From positions 14,921,906 through 14,985,905 of the forward strand of contig CM072160.1 of assembly GCA_036850595.1 (NCBI GenBank): 64,000 nt of DNA, read 5' to 3'. The notes beneath the pieces were generated by a model. That model searched no databases and was not told the origin of the DNA. It was given only the letters and a program-made list of their open reading frames with translations. A program made the translations under genes and the position numbers. Origin of the DNA: Rhyacichthys aspro. Lineage: Eukaryota > Chordata > Actinopteri > Gobiiformes > Rhyacichthyidae. Positions 47,601-64,000 of the stretch are shown here, in pieces; position 1 is the first letter of the stretch; every line of letters begins with the position of its first letter.

Positions 47601-49030
47601 CTAGATGGAGTCCTGAACTACTGCACCACTTAAACTGCCTCAGCCCCAAACTGAACCTTAAAAAAAGGAGTTTCATTTTCTTTATGCTTTAACTGAGCCA
47701 TTTTACTTATAAGCTCTAACAATCAGCTGCATTCACTTTAATTGCATACATATCTTTTTTTGTTACTCTTTCAACGCTATTTGCAGCTGACCTGTGTTAC
47801 TGTGTCTGCTGCTATTTGTTGCCTGTTTAAGGCACAATAATAATTAAATAATCAAGAGAACACAGTCAGAGATTAAAAGAGATTCCCTCAAAAAAAAAAA
47901 AAGACTTGATTAAGACTATTCTTTTGACATTGAAATATTCAAACTGGGAATCAAGAAATAATCATTCTTCATAATGTTTTAATTATTGTTTTTGATAATT
48001 ATAGTATTATAGCATGGGAAAACCAAGGATAATGTCATCATTTAGAACTGTTTTGAATGACCTAGAAGAGAAATAAACACTGTCATCTTTGGTAAATTTC
48101 AATTTTGAATATATATAAACTCAAATACTTACATACTTTGTACATATTCATCTATATAAACAATAGGAGTTCCAAAAATGGAGAGCTATTGAATCACTTT
48201 TATTGTCTCGAGTTGGCCTCTTCAAAACTAAATAATAGAATTCTTATTTCTGAATGCTGCATTTGACTGTTTATCTCTAGCTGGATTGCGACGGAGAAGT
48301 GGGAGATGGAGAGATCGACGATGATGACATCCCATCCCTCCTCAGTGACATCGAGTCCCGAGGCGAGGGCCATGTGCCTGAGGTCTACTCCAACAGCGAC
48401 CTGGGCATGCTCGGTTCATCCAAGGGCCCGACATCCACCACCACCAACCGAGACGTGATTCTGACCAATGGCCTCTTGGGGTTCGGGCTTCCCCCCAACT
48501 CTCTGGGCAACGACAACCTGGGGACGGGGGGTTTACTGGTGGCCGTGGAGAAGCAGAGATTGGAGTTAGAGAAGCAACGCTTGGCTGTGGAGACCGAGCG
48601 GCTGGCGGTGGAGAAGGAGCGTCTCGCCGTGGAAAAGGAACGGCTCCGTCAGACCGAGGTGGAGCGGGAACGAGTCCAGCTGGAGAAAGAGAGGCTACAG
48701 TTGGAGAGGGAGAGACTGAGGCTGCTGCTCATTAACCAATCCGAGCACGTCGATTCTTCCTTTAACCTGCCGCCGCAACAAGGCCCGCCCTCGTCCTCCA
48801 CCTCTTCCACTCAGGACGGGCCGAGGGACGGAGAGATGGAGGAGAAAGGCTGGACGTTGGCTGTGGATCTGGAGGCAAAGAGGTTAAAGCTGGACCAGGA
48901 AAGGCTGCAGCTGGAGAAAGAGAGACTGCAGTTTTTCAAATTCGAATCGGGCAGGCTGCAGATCGAGAGGGAGCGCCTCCAGGTGGAGAAGGAGAGGATG
49001 CAGCTTCACAAAGACCACCAGAGCCACTGA
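44530..49030 (+). CDS. msantd4: Myb/SANT-like and coiled-coil domain protein 4 (four exons)
   Basis: Homologue of MSANTD4 (KIAA1826), a probable nuclear DNA-binding protein of unknown role. Coding exons are 44530-44643, 44925-45020, 46421-46717 and 48281-49030, all phase 0. They sum to 1257 bases, giving 418 residues (human 345). Parts: Lys/Arg-rich start (HLKRKRKSNYS); Myb/SANT-like domain (about 10-85) with AWEEVARGVNSLGEGELRTA and EVKRRYLDWRALMKRK; a low-complexity middle with a serine run; an acidic stretch (DGEIDDDDIPSLLSDIESRG); then two coiled-coil blocks (258-322 and 362-418) built of VEKERLA/LEKERLQ heptads. The start aligns with human MKQLKRKRKSNFS, though its context is weak (T at -3). 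The first donor (CAG|GTCTCT) is also weak. Length beyond human comes mainly from the middle region. Confidence 0.95.
44925..45020 (+). CDS. msantd4: msantd4 coding exon 2
   Basis: Residues 39-70 (NTAINELKRQAWEEVARGVN, then SLGEGELRTAAE), the core of the Myb/SANT-like domain. The acceptor is CTGAGCAG and the donor GAG|GTCAGT. Confidence 0.94.
45239..46216. mobile_element. Decayed Tc1-like inverted-repeat transposon
   Basis: The ends TACAAACCCA (45239) and TGGGTTTGTA (to 46216) begin inverted repeats that stay alignable for about 65 bases and, with gaps, about 180 bases. The inner block GAAACTGGGACATTTTACCA (45359-45378) recurs inverted near 46080-46107. Internal text such as 'TTCAGAGAATCTGAAGGAAT' and 'GGTCAGGAACACTTCCAGAA' resembles transposase-coding parts of abundant teleost Tc1-like elements, but no frame survives. 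A LINE tail is inserted at 45640-45763. Confidence 0.7.
45640..45763 (+). repeat. LINE 3' tail nested in the transposon
   Basis: 'CACTTGGCCAGGTCGCTC', 'TGTAAAAGAGATTTTTAATC' and 'ACCTGGTTAAATAAAGGTA', then A- and TA-rich repeats. This is the well-known 3' end of teleost L2/CR1-like LINEs. The element is truncated at its 5' side, and it interrupts the transposon sequence, so it arrived later. Confidence 0.75.
46421..46717 (+). CDS. msantd4: msantd4 coding exon 3
   Basis: Residues 71-169. It starts VKRRYLDWRALMKRKQLQAE, the end of the Myb/SANT-like domain. A seven-serine run and a weakly conserved acidic/Pro region follow. The acceptor is TTGTTCAG and the donor AGA|GTAAGC. Confidence 0.93.
46718..48280 (+). 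other. msantd4: msantd4 intron 3
   Basis: 1.56-kb AT-rich intron. No repeat with defined ends and no coding match seen. Confidence 0.7.
48281..49030 (+). CDS. msantd4: msantd4 coding exon 4 (terminal)
   Basis: Residues 170-418 and stop TGA. It has an acidic opening, then the two heptad coiled-coil blocks. The ending QIERERLQVEKERMQLHKDH matches human QIEKERLQVEKERLRIQKEG. It is GC-rich relative to its surroundings, as expected for coding DNA here. The acceptor is TTATCTCTAG. Confidence 0.95.
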   Translation: MDCDGEVGDGEIDDDDIPSLLSDIESRGEGHVPEVYSNSDLGMLGSSKGPTSTTTNRDVILTNGLLGFGLPPNSLGNDNLGTGGLLVAVEKQRLELEKQRLAVETERLAVEKERLAVEKERLRQTEVERERVQLEKERLQLERERLRLLLINQSEHVDSSFNLPPQQGPPSSSTSSTQDGPRDGEMEEKGWTLAVDLEAKRLKLDQERLQLEKERLQFFKFESGRLQIERERLQVEKERMQLHKDHQSH

Positions 49031-49570
49031 GGGATACAGGCAGCTACATGTAATGAAGCATTCAGTTAAGTTAAAGTAACACTGGGTAACTTTTAGCCTC
49101 AAAGCACACAGCCTGAAAAGTCATTACAACATTAAAGTCATTTTTATGGAGTAGGTCAAGTACTGTATTTTTAAAGTATTAATTAAAAAGTAAACAGTCC
49201 CACAGCGCTGGTCTCCACGTCGTTTTATAGTGGTTGTACAGCCTGTAAAGTCACATAGTGTTGCTTTAAAGTTAACTGATGTAAGATGTCATATATGCAA
49301 ACAAAGGCTTATTTCATTCAGAGTTCAAATATTAGTTTAAATTTCTGTTAGTAAGTAACCCCACCTTGCATCAAAAAAGGACAAGGTGATGCTTAAAGTG
49401 TGTGATTATTTATCGTTTTGGAATGGTTAAAACAAAGGGCCATGCAAACATGAGCTGCTTGTATTTAACTCTAACCTAATGCTCTTAGTTTTCACCTGTT
49501 TCACTAAAGCTACAAGCTTGAAGATGGACAGACAGTGAAACTGCTGAATCCTCCCTTCTGACTGGATAAA

Positions 49571-50260
49571 ATATACTATGCAAAAGTCTTAGGCCACCAA
49601 ACCATATAATATTTGCAAAAGTCTTAAGTCGAATGCATCCAGAAAATACTGCAAATTTGTAGTATTTAACATCAGAAAAAAGCTTGTTCAGGCTGGTCAG
49701 TCCCAGAGGGAAATCGTAAAACAGATCAGTGGGGTCAAACATACGGCCCGCTGTGGTACCCTCATTACCCAAAATGTCTTTGTCAAAAGCCGATGTCAGT
49801 GATGAGGTAAGCTACTGTAGAAGTGGGGTGGTCTTTATCACAAATAGAGCGCCGCTGGCAGGTTGGAAGAATCACTACAATTTGGCATCTACAGCTACCT
49901 TATTGCTAGCAAAATAACATTGGCATCTCATATCGTGAGGGTGAGTTTGTGAGAACATACATTCTGAAAACGTGACAGGCTTTTGCCAGCATTAGCGTGT
50001 TTCAGTTGTGATTGATGAGAGCATTGACATTATAATGTAAGTGTACTTCTTCGCAATAAAACAAAGGGAAACAATTGGAGTTATTTATAGATTATTGTGC
50101 CATTATTTTACTAGTAAGTCCAAGTTTTGGTTTGGGACTATATTTTTACCAGCAGTGTTAGTATTATTGTCTGATTAATTGAATCATTATAACTTTCCTG
50201 TGTTTATGAACATCTGTTTGGCCATTGAAGGTGACCAAAGACTTTTGCACAATACTGTAT
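49571..50260 (+). mobile_element. Tc1-like transposon remnant
   Basis: The left end ATACTATGCAAAAGTCTTAG and the right end, read in reverse, ATACAGTATTGTGCAAAAGT, form imperfect inverted repeats of about 30 bases with TA at the borders. Inside, 49680-49802 reads KLVQAGQSQREIVKQISGVK on the + strand. This is the N-terminal helix-turn-helix of a Tc1-type transposase, then it hits a stop. The catalytic part is missing. Confidence 0.7.
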
Positions 50261-50957
50261 CATAAAATGTGTTCTATTTGTTGCCAAGCAGATGGATTTT
50301 TTGGGCATTATATAAGAGCTTTGCATAGAGCATTTGTATGTTTCAATAGTGTTTGTTCATCCTTATTTTCAGTGACTGCACGATCAAAAGATTCCGCAAA
50401 TGCCTTTTGTTTGCATTTGGAAATATGACATGTTATACTTAAATTCATACAAAATATAAGCAAAAACAAAAGCATTTATTTATATTTTTGTTGAGTATAT
50501 AAATTCTAACTATAAATCACATGCCCCTTTGAGTGTATAAGACTAAAAATGTTAATTTCGTCCAACATGTTTCATTTTTGACATATGAAGTATTTGTAAG
50601 CAAAAACAATGTGCTCTTCAAATTTTATGCTATTTATGCCTTTGTGTCGAGTGTTTACACGAGTGTTTGTGTCTGTAGATGTTAAAGTGTTGGACTGAGG
50701 TTAAGTGCTGACTTTGATATTATATTATATTGCTTTATGATAAAGACGGTGAGCATGCTCGAAAAGTAAAGTGCTAAAAGTGGATTATTAACAGCAACAG
50801 GTTCATGTCATTCTTTATCTTGTCTTTTCTTCTTTCTGAGATTGTTTTTACTGGTCATATATTTGTGAATCTACCAGCAGCTCTTAAAATTGTGATAGTT
50901 CCGGTTATTCATTTTTACTCATTATATATTTCCTTTTGATATGCTTTTTAGTCGGTA

Positions 50958-50963
50958 AATAAA
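50958..50963 (+). terminator. msantd4: Candidate polyadenylation signal for msantd4
   Basis: AATAAA followed by GTTCGTTATGTG and then a CTGTCTTTTGC stretch, the expected downstream U/GU-rich layout. Confidence 0.45.
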
Positions 50964-51464
50964 GTTCGTTATGTGACTTTAACTCTGTCTTTTGCTTTAA
51001 GTCTTGGTAATACAATACATGCTAGATCCGCACAGGCTACTAGGAAAGAGTGAGGGTTAAAATCACTTTGCGAGCATAACACTGATGGCATCAGAATCCC
51101 TGAAGCAGCCCTGACTTTATAAAAATATAACTGATGTAACCCTGTGACACCATGGCATTTTGATATTTCTCCTACTTCTGTGTCAAAACAGCTGAAATCA
51201 TAAGACAGTTTACTGCCGAGGTGGAATATTTATACCTCTTTCAAACTCAACCATCAATTCTTGTTCCTTTTCTGCCTCTCTCACACACGCATATAATCCC
51301 AGACAGTGTGTCGATCAGCTCAAAAATAATTTGAAAGTCATTTTTTTTTGTCTGAGATTGAAGTCTTATGTATCAGGAGGTCAGTATCTACTGTACTCTG
51401 GTAACCCACAGTTCTGAGGCAACTTTTTTCCTTTTTTTGTAGATTGAATGTAGTAATTGTAAGA

Positions 51465-51620
51465 AGTGCCTTGGACTTGACTCAGACTTGAGTCACGAAT
51501 TTGATGACTTCTGACTTGACTTGAAAAAATGTAAAAAGACTTTGACTAACTTTGACTTCAACACCAATGACTTGAGACTTCACTTGGACTTGATACCTCT
51601 GACCTGAAAAGACTTGATGC
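51465..51620. repeat. Degenerate GACTTGA-rich repeat
   Basis: Many variants of ACTTGACTT / GACTTGAGAC in loose tandem, of a type often seen in fish genomes. Confidence 0.6.
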
Positions 51621-52474
51621 TTATCCCCCAAAGATTAAAAGAATATGCATGAAACAATTCATTTTCTTAAATAGTTTGACAGATTGCATTAATTTACTAT
51701 TTATATTACGAGTTAAGCTACGCATTACTCAATGATGCTAGCTTCAAATGCCCTCTGACAAAAGACAAAACAATGACTTGGTCCCACGTCTGGTTTTAGG
51801 AAACACTGTAGCTGAGGTAGGAATATGGACTGCTGTGCATAGAAAATGTTGGTGCAGTTTCATTATCAGCCCGATCGGGGAGATGCTTCAAAGACACAAG
51901 TTAGAGCAGTGGAGCAGTGGATGGTTTTGGATAGGCTTACCCTGAACAGAGACATGCCAAAAAAGATTAAAATGTAATGCAGCAGTGGGGCAAGAGAGAA
52001 TAAAAAAAAGAATCGAAATGGGCAGGACTGTAGGGATAACAGAGAGCTAGGGACAGATGAAAGGAGCCAATAAAAATAAAAGGTGAAAAGGCTGCCATGA
52101 TGAAAGCAGTAGATTGAAGGTGTGTGCACGTGTGTGTGCTTGAGTGCATTTGCACATAAAGGTGCAAGGTTAAAAGGGTGGCAGGACTGCCGCAGAATTG
52201 TTATTTTGCCACAGCTTTGGGAAAATGGGAAATACTTGTGAGTAATAACACAGCGTGATGTGTGTGTAACTGTAAGTGAGATGGGAAATAATGGCAAATG
52301 CTTGTCAGTGATGGCTCTGCCTATGGAGCGTCAGGTCCCCATGGATTGGAAAAAGCAGCTCCAATAAAAAAATCACGGTGGGGGGCTTTAACACTGAAAA
52401 AATTATTTTTTTTTCGCCCCCCCCAAAAAAAAATACATTTTTTTTTTTTGAGTCCCCCAGAAAAAAAAATAAAT

Positions 52475-52535
52475 ATATACCCCTTAATCAGTGTACCCCT
52501 TAATGACACTCTATACCCCTTAACCCTCCTACACC
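52475..52535. repeat. Partial array of 20-bp minisatellite
   Basis: About two and a half units, one reading TGTACCCCTTAATGACACTC (52492-52511), clearly related to the longer array at 53951-54070. Confidence 0.65.
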
Positions 52536-52802
52536 CCTTTAACTTTTGTAACATCAGTCGCCCTAGAGCACAAAAAAATGCTCCAATAAAGAGTAACATA
52601 GAAATATTATCTAATAATTCATAATTGCAATTTTTTTTCAATAGATACTATTATTAGCTTCAGTCCTCACCATACATAGCAAATATTTATTGTGTTTCTA
52701 AGATTTAACCCCTTGAATGTCAGTTATTGTGATTAGAACTTGATTTCAGTATAAGACAAAAAACACAAAACGTGAATAATTTACCATAAGATAAATTCAT
52801 TA

Positions 52803-53217
52803 ATTTTCTAACGCTTGGTCCCGTTGGGGTCACGAGTGACTGGAGCCTATCCTAGCAGCTTTGGGCCTTGGGTGGGGCACAGTCTGGACAATGGCCAGTT
52901 AGTTGCAGGGCTGACACTTAGAGACAGGCAGTGACAGACAACCATTCACTCTTACATTCATTGACTTGGGATACTTTAGAGTTGCCAAATGACCTATATA
53001 TGCATGTCTTTGGGTGGTGGGAGGAAGCTGGAGGACATGCAGACTCCTCACAGAAAGACCAGGGTTAGCTGATGATGTTTTGAGTTGTCCACAATCAGCC
53101 AAGGATGTTTGAATTGGCCAGAACTAGCCAAGGATGTTTGAGTCAGCTGGGATTAGAACACATGACCTTCTTGCTGTGAAGCAGGAGCGCTACCCACTCT
53201 GCTACTGTGCGTCCCCC
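52803..53217 (+). repeat. Teleost interspersed repeat, longer copy
   Basis: Phrases in order: 'TTGGGGTCACGAGTGACTGG', 'AGCCTATCC', 'CAGACAACCATTCACTC', 'GCATGTCTTTGGGTGGTGGG', 'AGGAAGCTGGAGGACATGCA' and 'ACCTTCTTGCTGTGAAGC', ending 'CTACCCACTCTGCTACTGTG'. This is a very common fish dispersed repeat. A short internal duplication (CCAAGGATGTTTGA twice) lies at 53098-53143. Confidence 0.75.
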
Positions 53218-53950
53218 CATAAGATTTTTTTTGTGTGTGTGGGGAATTATCAGAGCCTGGGATGGTCAGAAATTGGCATCAAGTTTGATTTTGCTTCATT
53301 TTTATTTTTTGTGTGACAATAATTTTGGGTGCAGAAACTTTGAACTTTGTGCACTTTATCGATTTGACTTGTTGGCAACAGAAATGCATTTCTCGGTAAG
53401 GCATTTTGGAGACGGACACACACATACACAAACACACTAATTTCTCAACACACACATGCACACCACAGTATGACATCCCTAAAATACACCCAAATCATTT
53501 TAGTTCAGAATATTTGTTGAATGGGCCCTACAGGCACGATAATTTATACAACCATCAATGGAGCCATTGCCCCATTTTGAACTCTCTCTCTCATATATGG
53601 AAAAAATGATGCCATATAGTGGGAAACAATATAAAGTAAAATTCTTGTCCCTCACTATCATGAATCCATGAAAATAAATAAAATACAATAAAATGTATAC
53701 AGCAACGGCAGTGAATTCAAAAAACATTGTTTTTAATGGAAATCAATGGCACAAAAAAATGACGAAGGACTATTTTCATTTTACACTCTATTAAAAAGTA
53801 AAAAAAAACCCCAAAACCTAAAATCTTAAAATTCATCACAAAATACACACCGGAGGCAAAATTTATGCCATTTGCATAAATACAGCCAAAGTTTTCCACA
53901 AAAAAAAGGCGTGAAACATCAAAAAATGCTCTAGGGGTGTAGGAACGTGC

Positions 53951-54070
53951 TGTACCCCTCAATTACACTTTGTACCGCTTAATTACACTCTGTACCCCTT
54001 AATTACACTCTGTACTCCTTAATTACACTCTGTACTCCTTAATTACAATCTATACCCCTTAATTACAATT
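53951..54070. repeat. 20-bp minisatellite, six exact-length units
   Basis: Six consecutive 20-base units with consensus TGTACCCCTTAATTACACTC, starting at 53951, 53971, 53991, 54011, 54031 and 54051 with few substitutions. Confidence 0.9.
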
Positions 54071-54076
54071 TGTGTC

Positions 54077-54166
54077 CTAGAGAACTTACACTGTAATTAC
54101 ACTATAAGTAACCAGGAAGTACTAGAGAACTTACACTGTAAATACACCGTAAGTAACTGGGAAGTA
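54077..54166. repeat. 45-bp tandem duplication
   Basis: Two 45-base units, each starting CTAGAGAACTTACACTGTAA, at 54077-54121 and 54122-54166, directly after the 20-bp array. They share the TTACACTGTAATTACA theme with it. Confidence 0.8.
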
Positions 54167-55824
54167 ACGGGCTGTAATCTGAAGTGTTACCCAGATTTCC
54201 CCACTGGGTTTGTGCTACGCTGTTGATGGGTGGGCTCTAATTTGACTGGCAGGTGTAAAGAAACAATCACAAAGCATACAATGAAATAATTATGTGATCT
54301 GATTGGCCAGGGACTCAGCTCTCAGCGCCCCAGGGCTTAACTTGAGGAAGCCAATTAGAGAGCAGCCTCAGGTCACCTGTTTGTCAAAAGTATCCTCAGC
54401 CCCATTGACTTCCATTAGACTGGTGCCCAACGACATAGAAGAGCACTTTTTACAAAACAGATAAATCAAATGAAACGTTTTAATGTTTGATCATTAATTT
54501 TTGATCATTAAAAATTATTTGAATGTTAGATTTTTTTTGGCATTATCTTTGTTGTTTGAAAAGGTCATACTTCTCTAATGCTTTTTCATGTCAATAATTT
54601 CTGATACTCTTTTTAATCAGCTTGTCATACTTCCTACTTAAAACATTCTTAACCACATTTTGAATTTGCTTCCTGTTTTCTACTGAGCTGTTGCAATAAA
54701 TAATACAGCAGAATGTCTCATTTCAATATCCTGAATAAAATCCCCTGATGTGGCAGTACAAACCCCTGAGGCAGACTTACTTTGCAGGAAGCAGACACTG
54801 GATAAATAACCACACACAGAGAGAGACCAGGTTCATTGATGTTTTTACTAGAAAACCAAACCAAATGGAAAGAAATCAAGTAATAAAGAAAGAGAAATAA
54901 ACAAGACGGAGTGTCGGAGCCAGAGTGTGTGACAGCGCAGCAGACTGCTCTTTGCTGCGGGAGGTTTTATGTGCTGGAGGTGACAATGAAATAAACAACG
55001 GGACAGTGGTGGTGACTTTTCACCTCCTGCTGTGTCTGTGTCCAATCATAGTGGGAACAAAAATGTATCAAATGTATAGAGAGCCAGCATTACCACAATC
55101 CTTCATTATTCCTGAAACAAAACGCGAGACAACAGTTGAACATGTGACAGAAATGTGATATAAAATAGTGTAGCAAATGTCATATTGCATTACAGGGCTC
55201 ATAAATGTAGTTATTTGTCACTGTTGGAGCAGGGGAGGGGCATGAGAGAAGACAAAACAAAAAAGAGGACAAGTGAGGACACAAGGATAATAACATTTTA
55301 GTAGAAAGCATAGTAATGAAGAGGTAAACAGAGGACACAATATCTCATCTGTGAACAATATCCTCATCATCCTTATGTGGTGGACTCTACCAAATAAAAG
55401 TGCACATGTAACTATACAAAAAGAAAATCCCTTTTTTGTTTTGTTTTTTCCTGGAACACATGATGAATAGTCAACATGGGAATGATTTTTCTGAGGTCAG
55501 GTGCCCCTGTGGTTCATGATAGATCCAATTGCATGACACAAAAAGCCCACTTTAGTTTGACCTCTGTGTGGATTTCAATCTCAGGCCGCTTCACGTTAGG
55601 TCACGAGACAAATAACCCCGAAGGCATGGTGATATCAAATGCAGTACAAATGTCACCAGCAGTATCCCAGAGGTACAGTGATCACAGTGGCCCGTCCCCT
55701 GCATGTGTCCTCTTCAGTGGAATAAGAAGCAGTGGAAAAAATTCAAAGTAAATGTCTAACGGTGCAGTGTGATTACTCTGAGCTGACCCTGTATAGTATG
55801 CAACAAAGTGTGTGTCTCTACGTG

Positions 55825-55847
55825 CGTGTGTGTGTGTGTGTGTGTGT
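55825..55847. repeat. GT microsatellite
   Basis: Uninterrupted (GT)n of about eleven units. Confidence 0.85.
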
Positions 55848-56511
55848 CCGTGTGATGGACATTCAGTGAGGAGCAGGACACACGAAGACTGTGGTGTATT
55901 CTCAAGTTATCAAAAAACAGCCATATAACAGAAGGTATGCCATGGCCTCTGACAATCAGTGAGCAATGTTTTCTATAGCTCTCTATAGACGTATAGATAT
56001 ATATTCATTTGTATTATATATATATATAATATGTAGATTTATAAAAAAGATTTGATCTTAATTACAAGTAGTGGCATTTTCTTTTTATATTCATTATTGC
56101 AATGAATTGTTATCTAAGATGATTTAAAAAAGACATGTGAGTTCTGTTTTGCTACGCAGGTATTTACAACAGTTTAAAAAGCAAGCTTTCATATACTTTC
56201 CCCCAAAGCCGCTGAAAAAGACGGGGGATCTCAAATGACCCCCCCTCACCACAGACACCGCTTCAATCCAGAAAAATCTACGTAGAGGTCAAGTGAAGTG
56301 CAGGCAGCAAAAACGAGTGATTCTCAACTTCTTTGACCAAATACTACAGCTATGTGAGCGAATTGCAATGCAGAATTTCTTTTTAGATTGAGGCTACCAT
56401 CAAACTTGAAGAGAGAGCTGTCCCAAAGTGGCTCAAATAATGTTGTTACTGTAGGTTCTGTATGGTTTAGCCTGTTCACCCTGAACCGACCAAATCTAAT
56501 CTAATCTGTTC

Positions 56512-56534
56512 CACTTTTGAGGCCAGTGTGAACA
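56512..56534 (-). repeat. Partial copy of the 35829 inverted-repeat element
   Basis: Twenty-three bases are identical, in reverse, to 35836-35858 inside the left end of the element at 35829-36637. A weaker inverted GTTCACCCTGAAC lies at about 56474-56486. Confidence 0.5.
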
Positions 56535-57501
56535 TATCCTGTGAGGATAACCTGAATTACAATTGCATTTTATCTAAGAATGAGAAGCACTATGTTAGGT
56601 AGCCATTTGAGATCTGCGTGTGTCCCTTTTCATCAGTGAAATCTGGAGGAACTCTACTGTCATGATGATGCTGTTGAATGAATGTCTTTGTTTACTACTA
56701 CAGTGTGTATATTCTTTTACAAACCCCTGTGTCGTTATGGCCGAGATCATGTGTGTTTCGAGGTTACTTATGTTCTATATTGGCTGATTACCTCACCGTT
56801 TGTGAGAAATCCTTCTATAATAATAAGTGTAAGTAAGAAAGCTTTTTTTTTTCCTCATTCACATCAGTCCATGGCAAAGTAGCGGCTTTTGCACAGTCTG
56901 AACGTCCAAGCTTACAGTATTCTGGTCTTCTATAAGGGAGAAATACCTGGTACTCAGTCAGTCAGTCCTAGCAGGCAATTCGTAGGATGTAGACAACCGT
57001 GATGATGATGATGGTGAAAATTTGTCGTAGTAAGGCGCTGTCAGAGAGTTCGGTGTGGACACGAGGAGAAGTGAGTGTTTGGTTGTCTTTTTGTCGTCGG
57101 CATTGAGCTTCATCTTTCTCACTATCATCATCATGATCAGGTTTGTCGTTTTCACAGCTCACAGTTCGATTTATGTAGAAGTCTGTGCTGGCGTTTCCTA
57201 ACGGTTTTGTCGTGATGGTTTCCTTTCCCGGAAGTAAAAATACTGCAGGCAAGCGTGAGAGTAGTCCATTGTTGATTTCTTTTTTTTTCTTTTCTTTTTT
57301 TTTACCCCCCACTGTTTTGCTCCATTTTTTTCAATCGTCTCTCGTTAAAAGAAGTCAATGGCAGCAGGAGAGTGAGATGACGGTGTAGGATGTGTATTTG
57401 AGATATGCTCATATTTGCAACTCTACTGATGTGTGTGTGCGAGCGTATGTAGGCATGTGTTTGTTTGTGTGACGTTAAGGCACGGCAGGTGTTTTTGGTT
57501 T

Positions 57502-64000
<6,499 letters not shown>

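Larger units (their letters stand above)
49031..50963 (+). other. msantd4: Probable 3' UTR of msantd4
   Basis: AT-rich DNA after the stop. AATAAA at 50958-50963 is followed by T/GT-rich sequence and is the best polyadenylation candidate, with another AATAAA near 50057. A Tc1-like remnant occupies 49571-50260. Confidence 0.4.
50964..57501. other. Repeat-rich region between convergent msantd4 and gria4
   Basis: No coding gene seen. Its right part is probably the gria4 3' UTR (- strand), with no polyadenylation site assigned. It contains an ACTTGACTT-rich stretch, an interspersed repeat, 20-bp minisatellite arrays, a GT repeat and a partial inverted-repeat element. Homopolymer-rich DNA occupies 52350-52475. 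Confidence 0.6.

Noticed and set aside
51866..52297. 143-codon - frame between msantd4 and gria4
   Set aside because: Phe/Ser/Leu-rich, low-complexity product with no family resemblance.

Overview
This window is nuclear DNA from a bony fish, most likely a percomorph teleost. Evidence: intron-bearing vertebrate genes with GT-AG boundaries, vertebrate protein families, AT-rich non-coding DNA with CA, GT and TCA microsatellites, and degenerate Tc1-like, hAT-like and LINE copies of the kinds common in teleosts. The species cannot be named from the sequence.

Four protein-coding genes are present. (1) gucy1a2, + strand, nine coding exons from 2657 to 19316, encodes an 805-residue soluble guanylate cyclase alpha-2 subunit. 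(2) aasdhppt, - strand, seven coding exons from 43123 down to 37886, encodes a 295-residue Sfp-type 4'-phosphopantetheinyl transferase. (3) msantd4, + strand, four coding exons from 44530 to 49030, encodes a 418-residue protein with a Myb/SANT-like N-terminus and a heptad coiled coil. (4) The 3' end of gria4 (AMPA receptor GluA4), - strand, runs from the right edge down to 57502. It includes the mutually exclusive flop and flip exons, the TM4 exon, and both alternative C-terminal tails. All reading frames join in phase across the inferred splice sites.

The gene order and relative orientations match the mammalian block GRIA4 - MSANTD4 - (KBTBD3) - AASDHPPT - GUCY1A2. KBTBD3, which I recall lying between MSANTD4 and AASDHPPT in mammals, is not visible here. 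aasdhppt and msantd4 therefore stand head to head across a short interval holding a CRE, an ETS site and a CCAAT box, which looks like a TATA-less bidirectional promoter.

Layout: 1-1560 upstream DNA; 1560-2656 CpG-rich promoter/5' leader of gucy1a2; 2657-19316 gucy1a2; 19317 to about 23000 probable long 3' UTR; 23000-37390 a gene-free stretch with several enhancer-like blocks and transposon or LINE remnants; 37886-43123 aasdhppt; 43124-44529 shared promoter and msantd4 leader; 44530-49030 msantd4, with a nested transposon in intron 2; 49031 to about 50980 its 3' UTR, containing a Tc1-like remnant; 51000-57500 repeat-rich intergenic DNA and gria4 3' UTR; 57502-64000 gria4.

The genes do not form a pathway. 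gucy1a2 makes cGMP in response to nitric oxide and gria4 carries fast glutamate currents, both at neuronal synapses. aasdhppt activates carrier proteins, and msantd4 is an uncharacterised probable DNA-binding protein. I found no convincing new biological system. The points most worth a second look are a GC hairpin just downstream of the gria4 flop exon, the altered PDZ tail of short-form gria4, the shared promoter with apparent loss of kbtbd3, enhancer-like blocks after gucy1a2, and an unnamed inverted-repeat element with a second partial copy.
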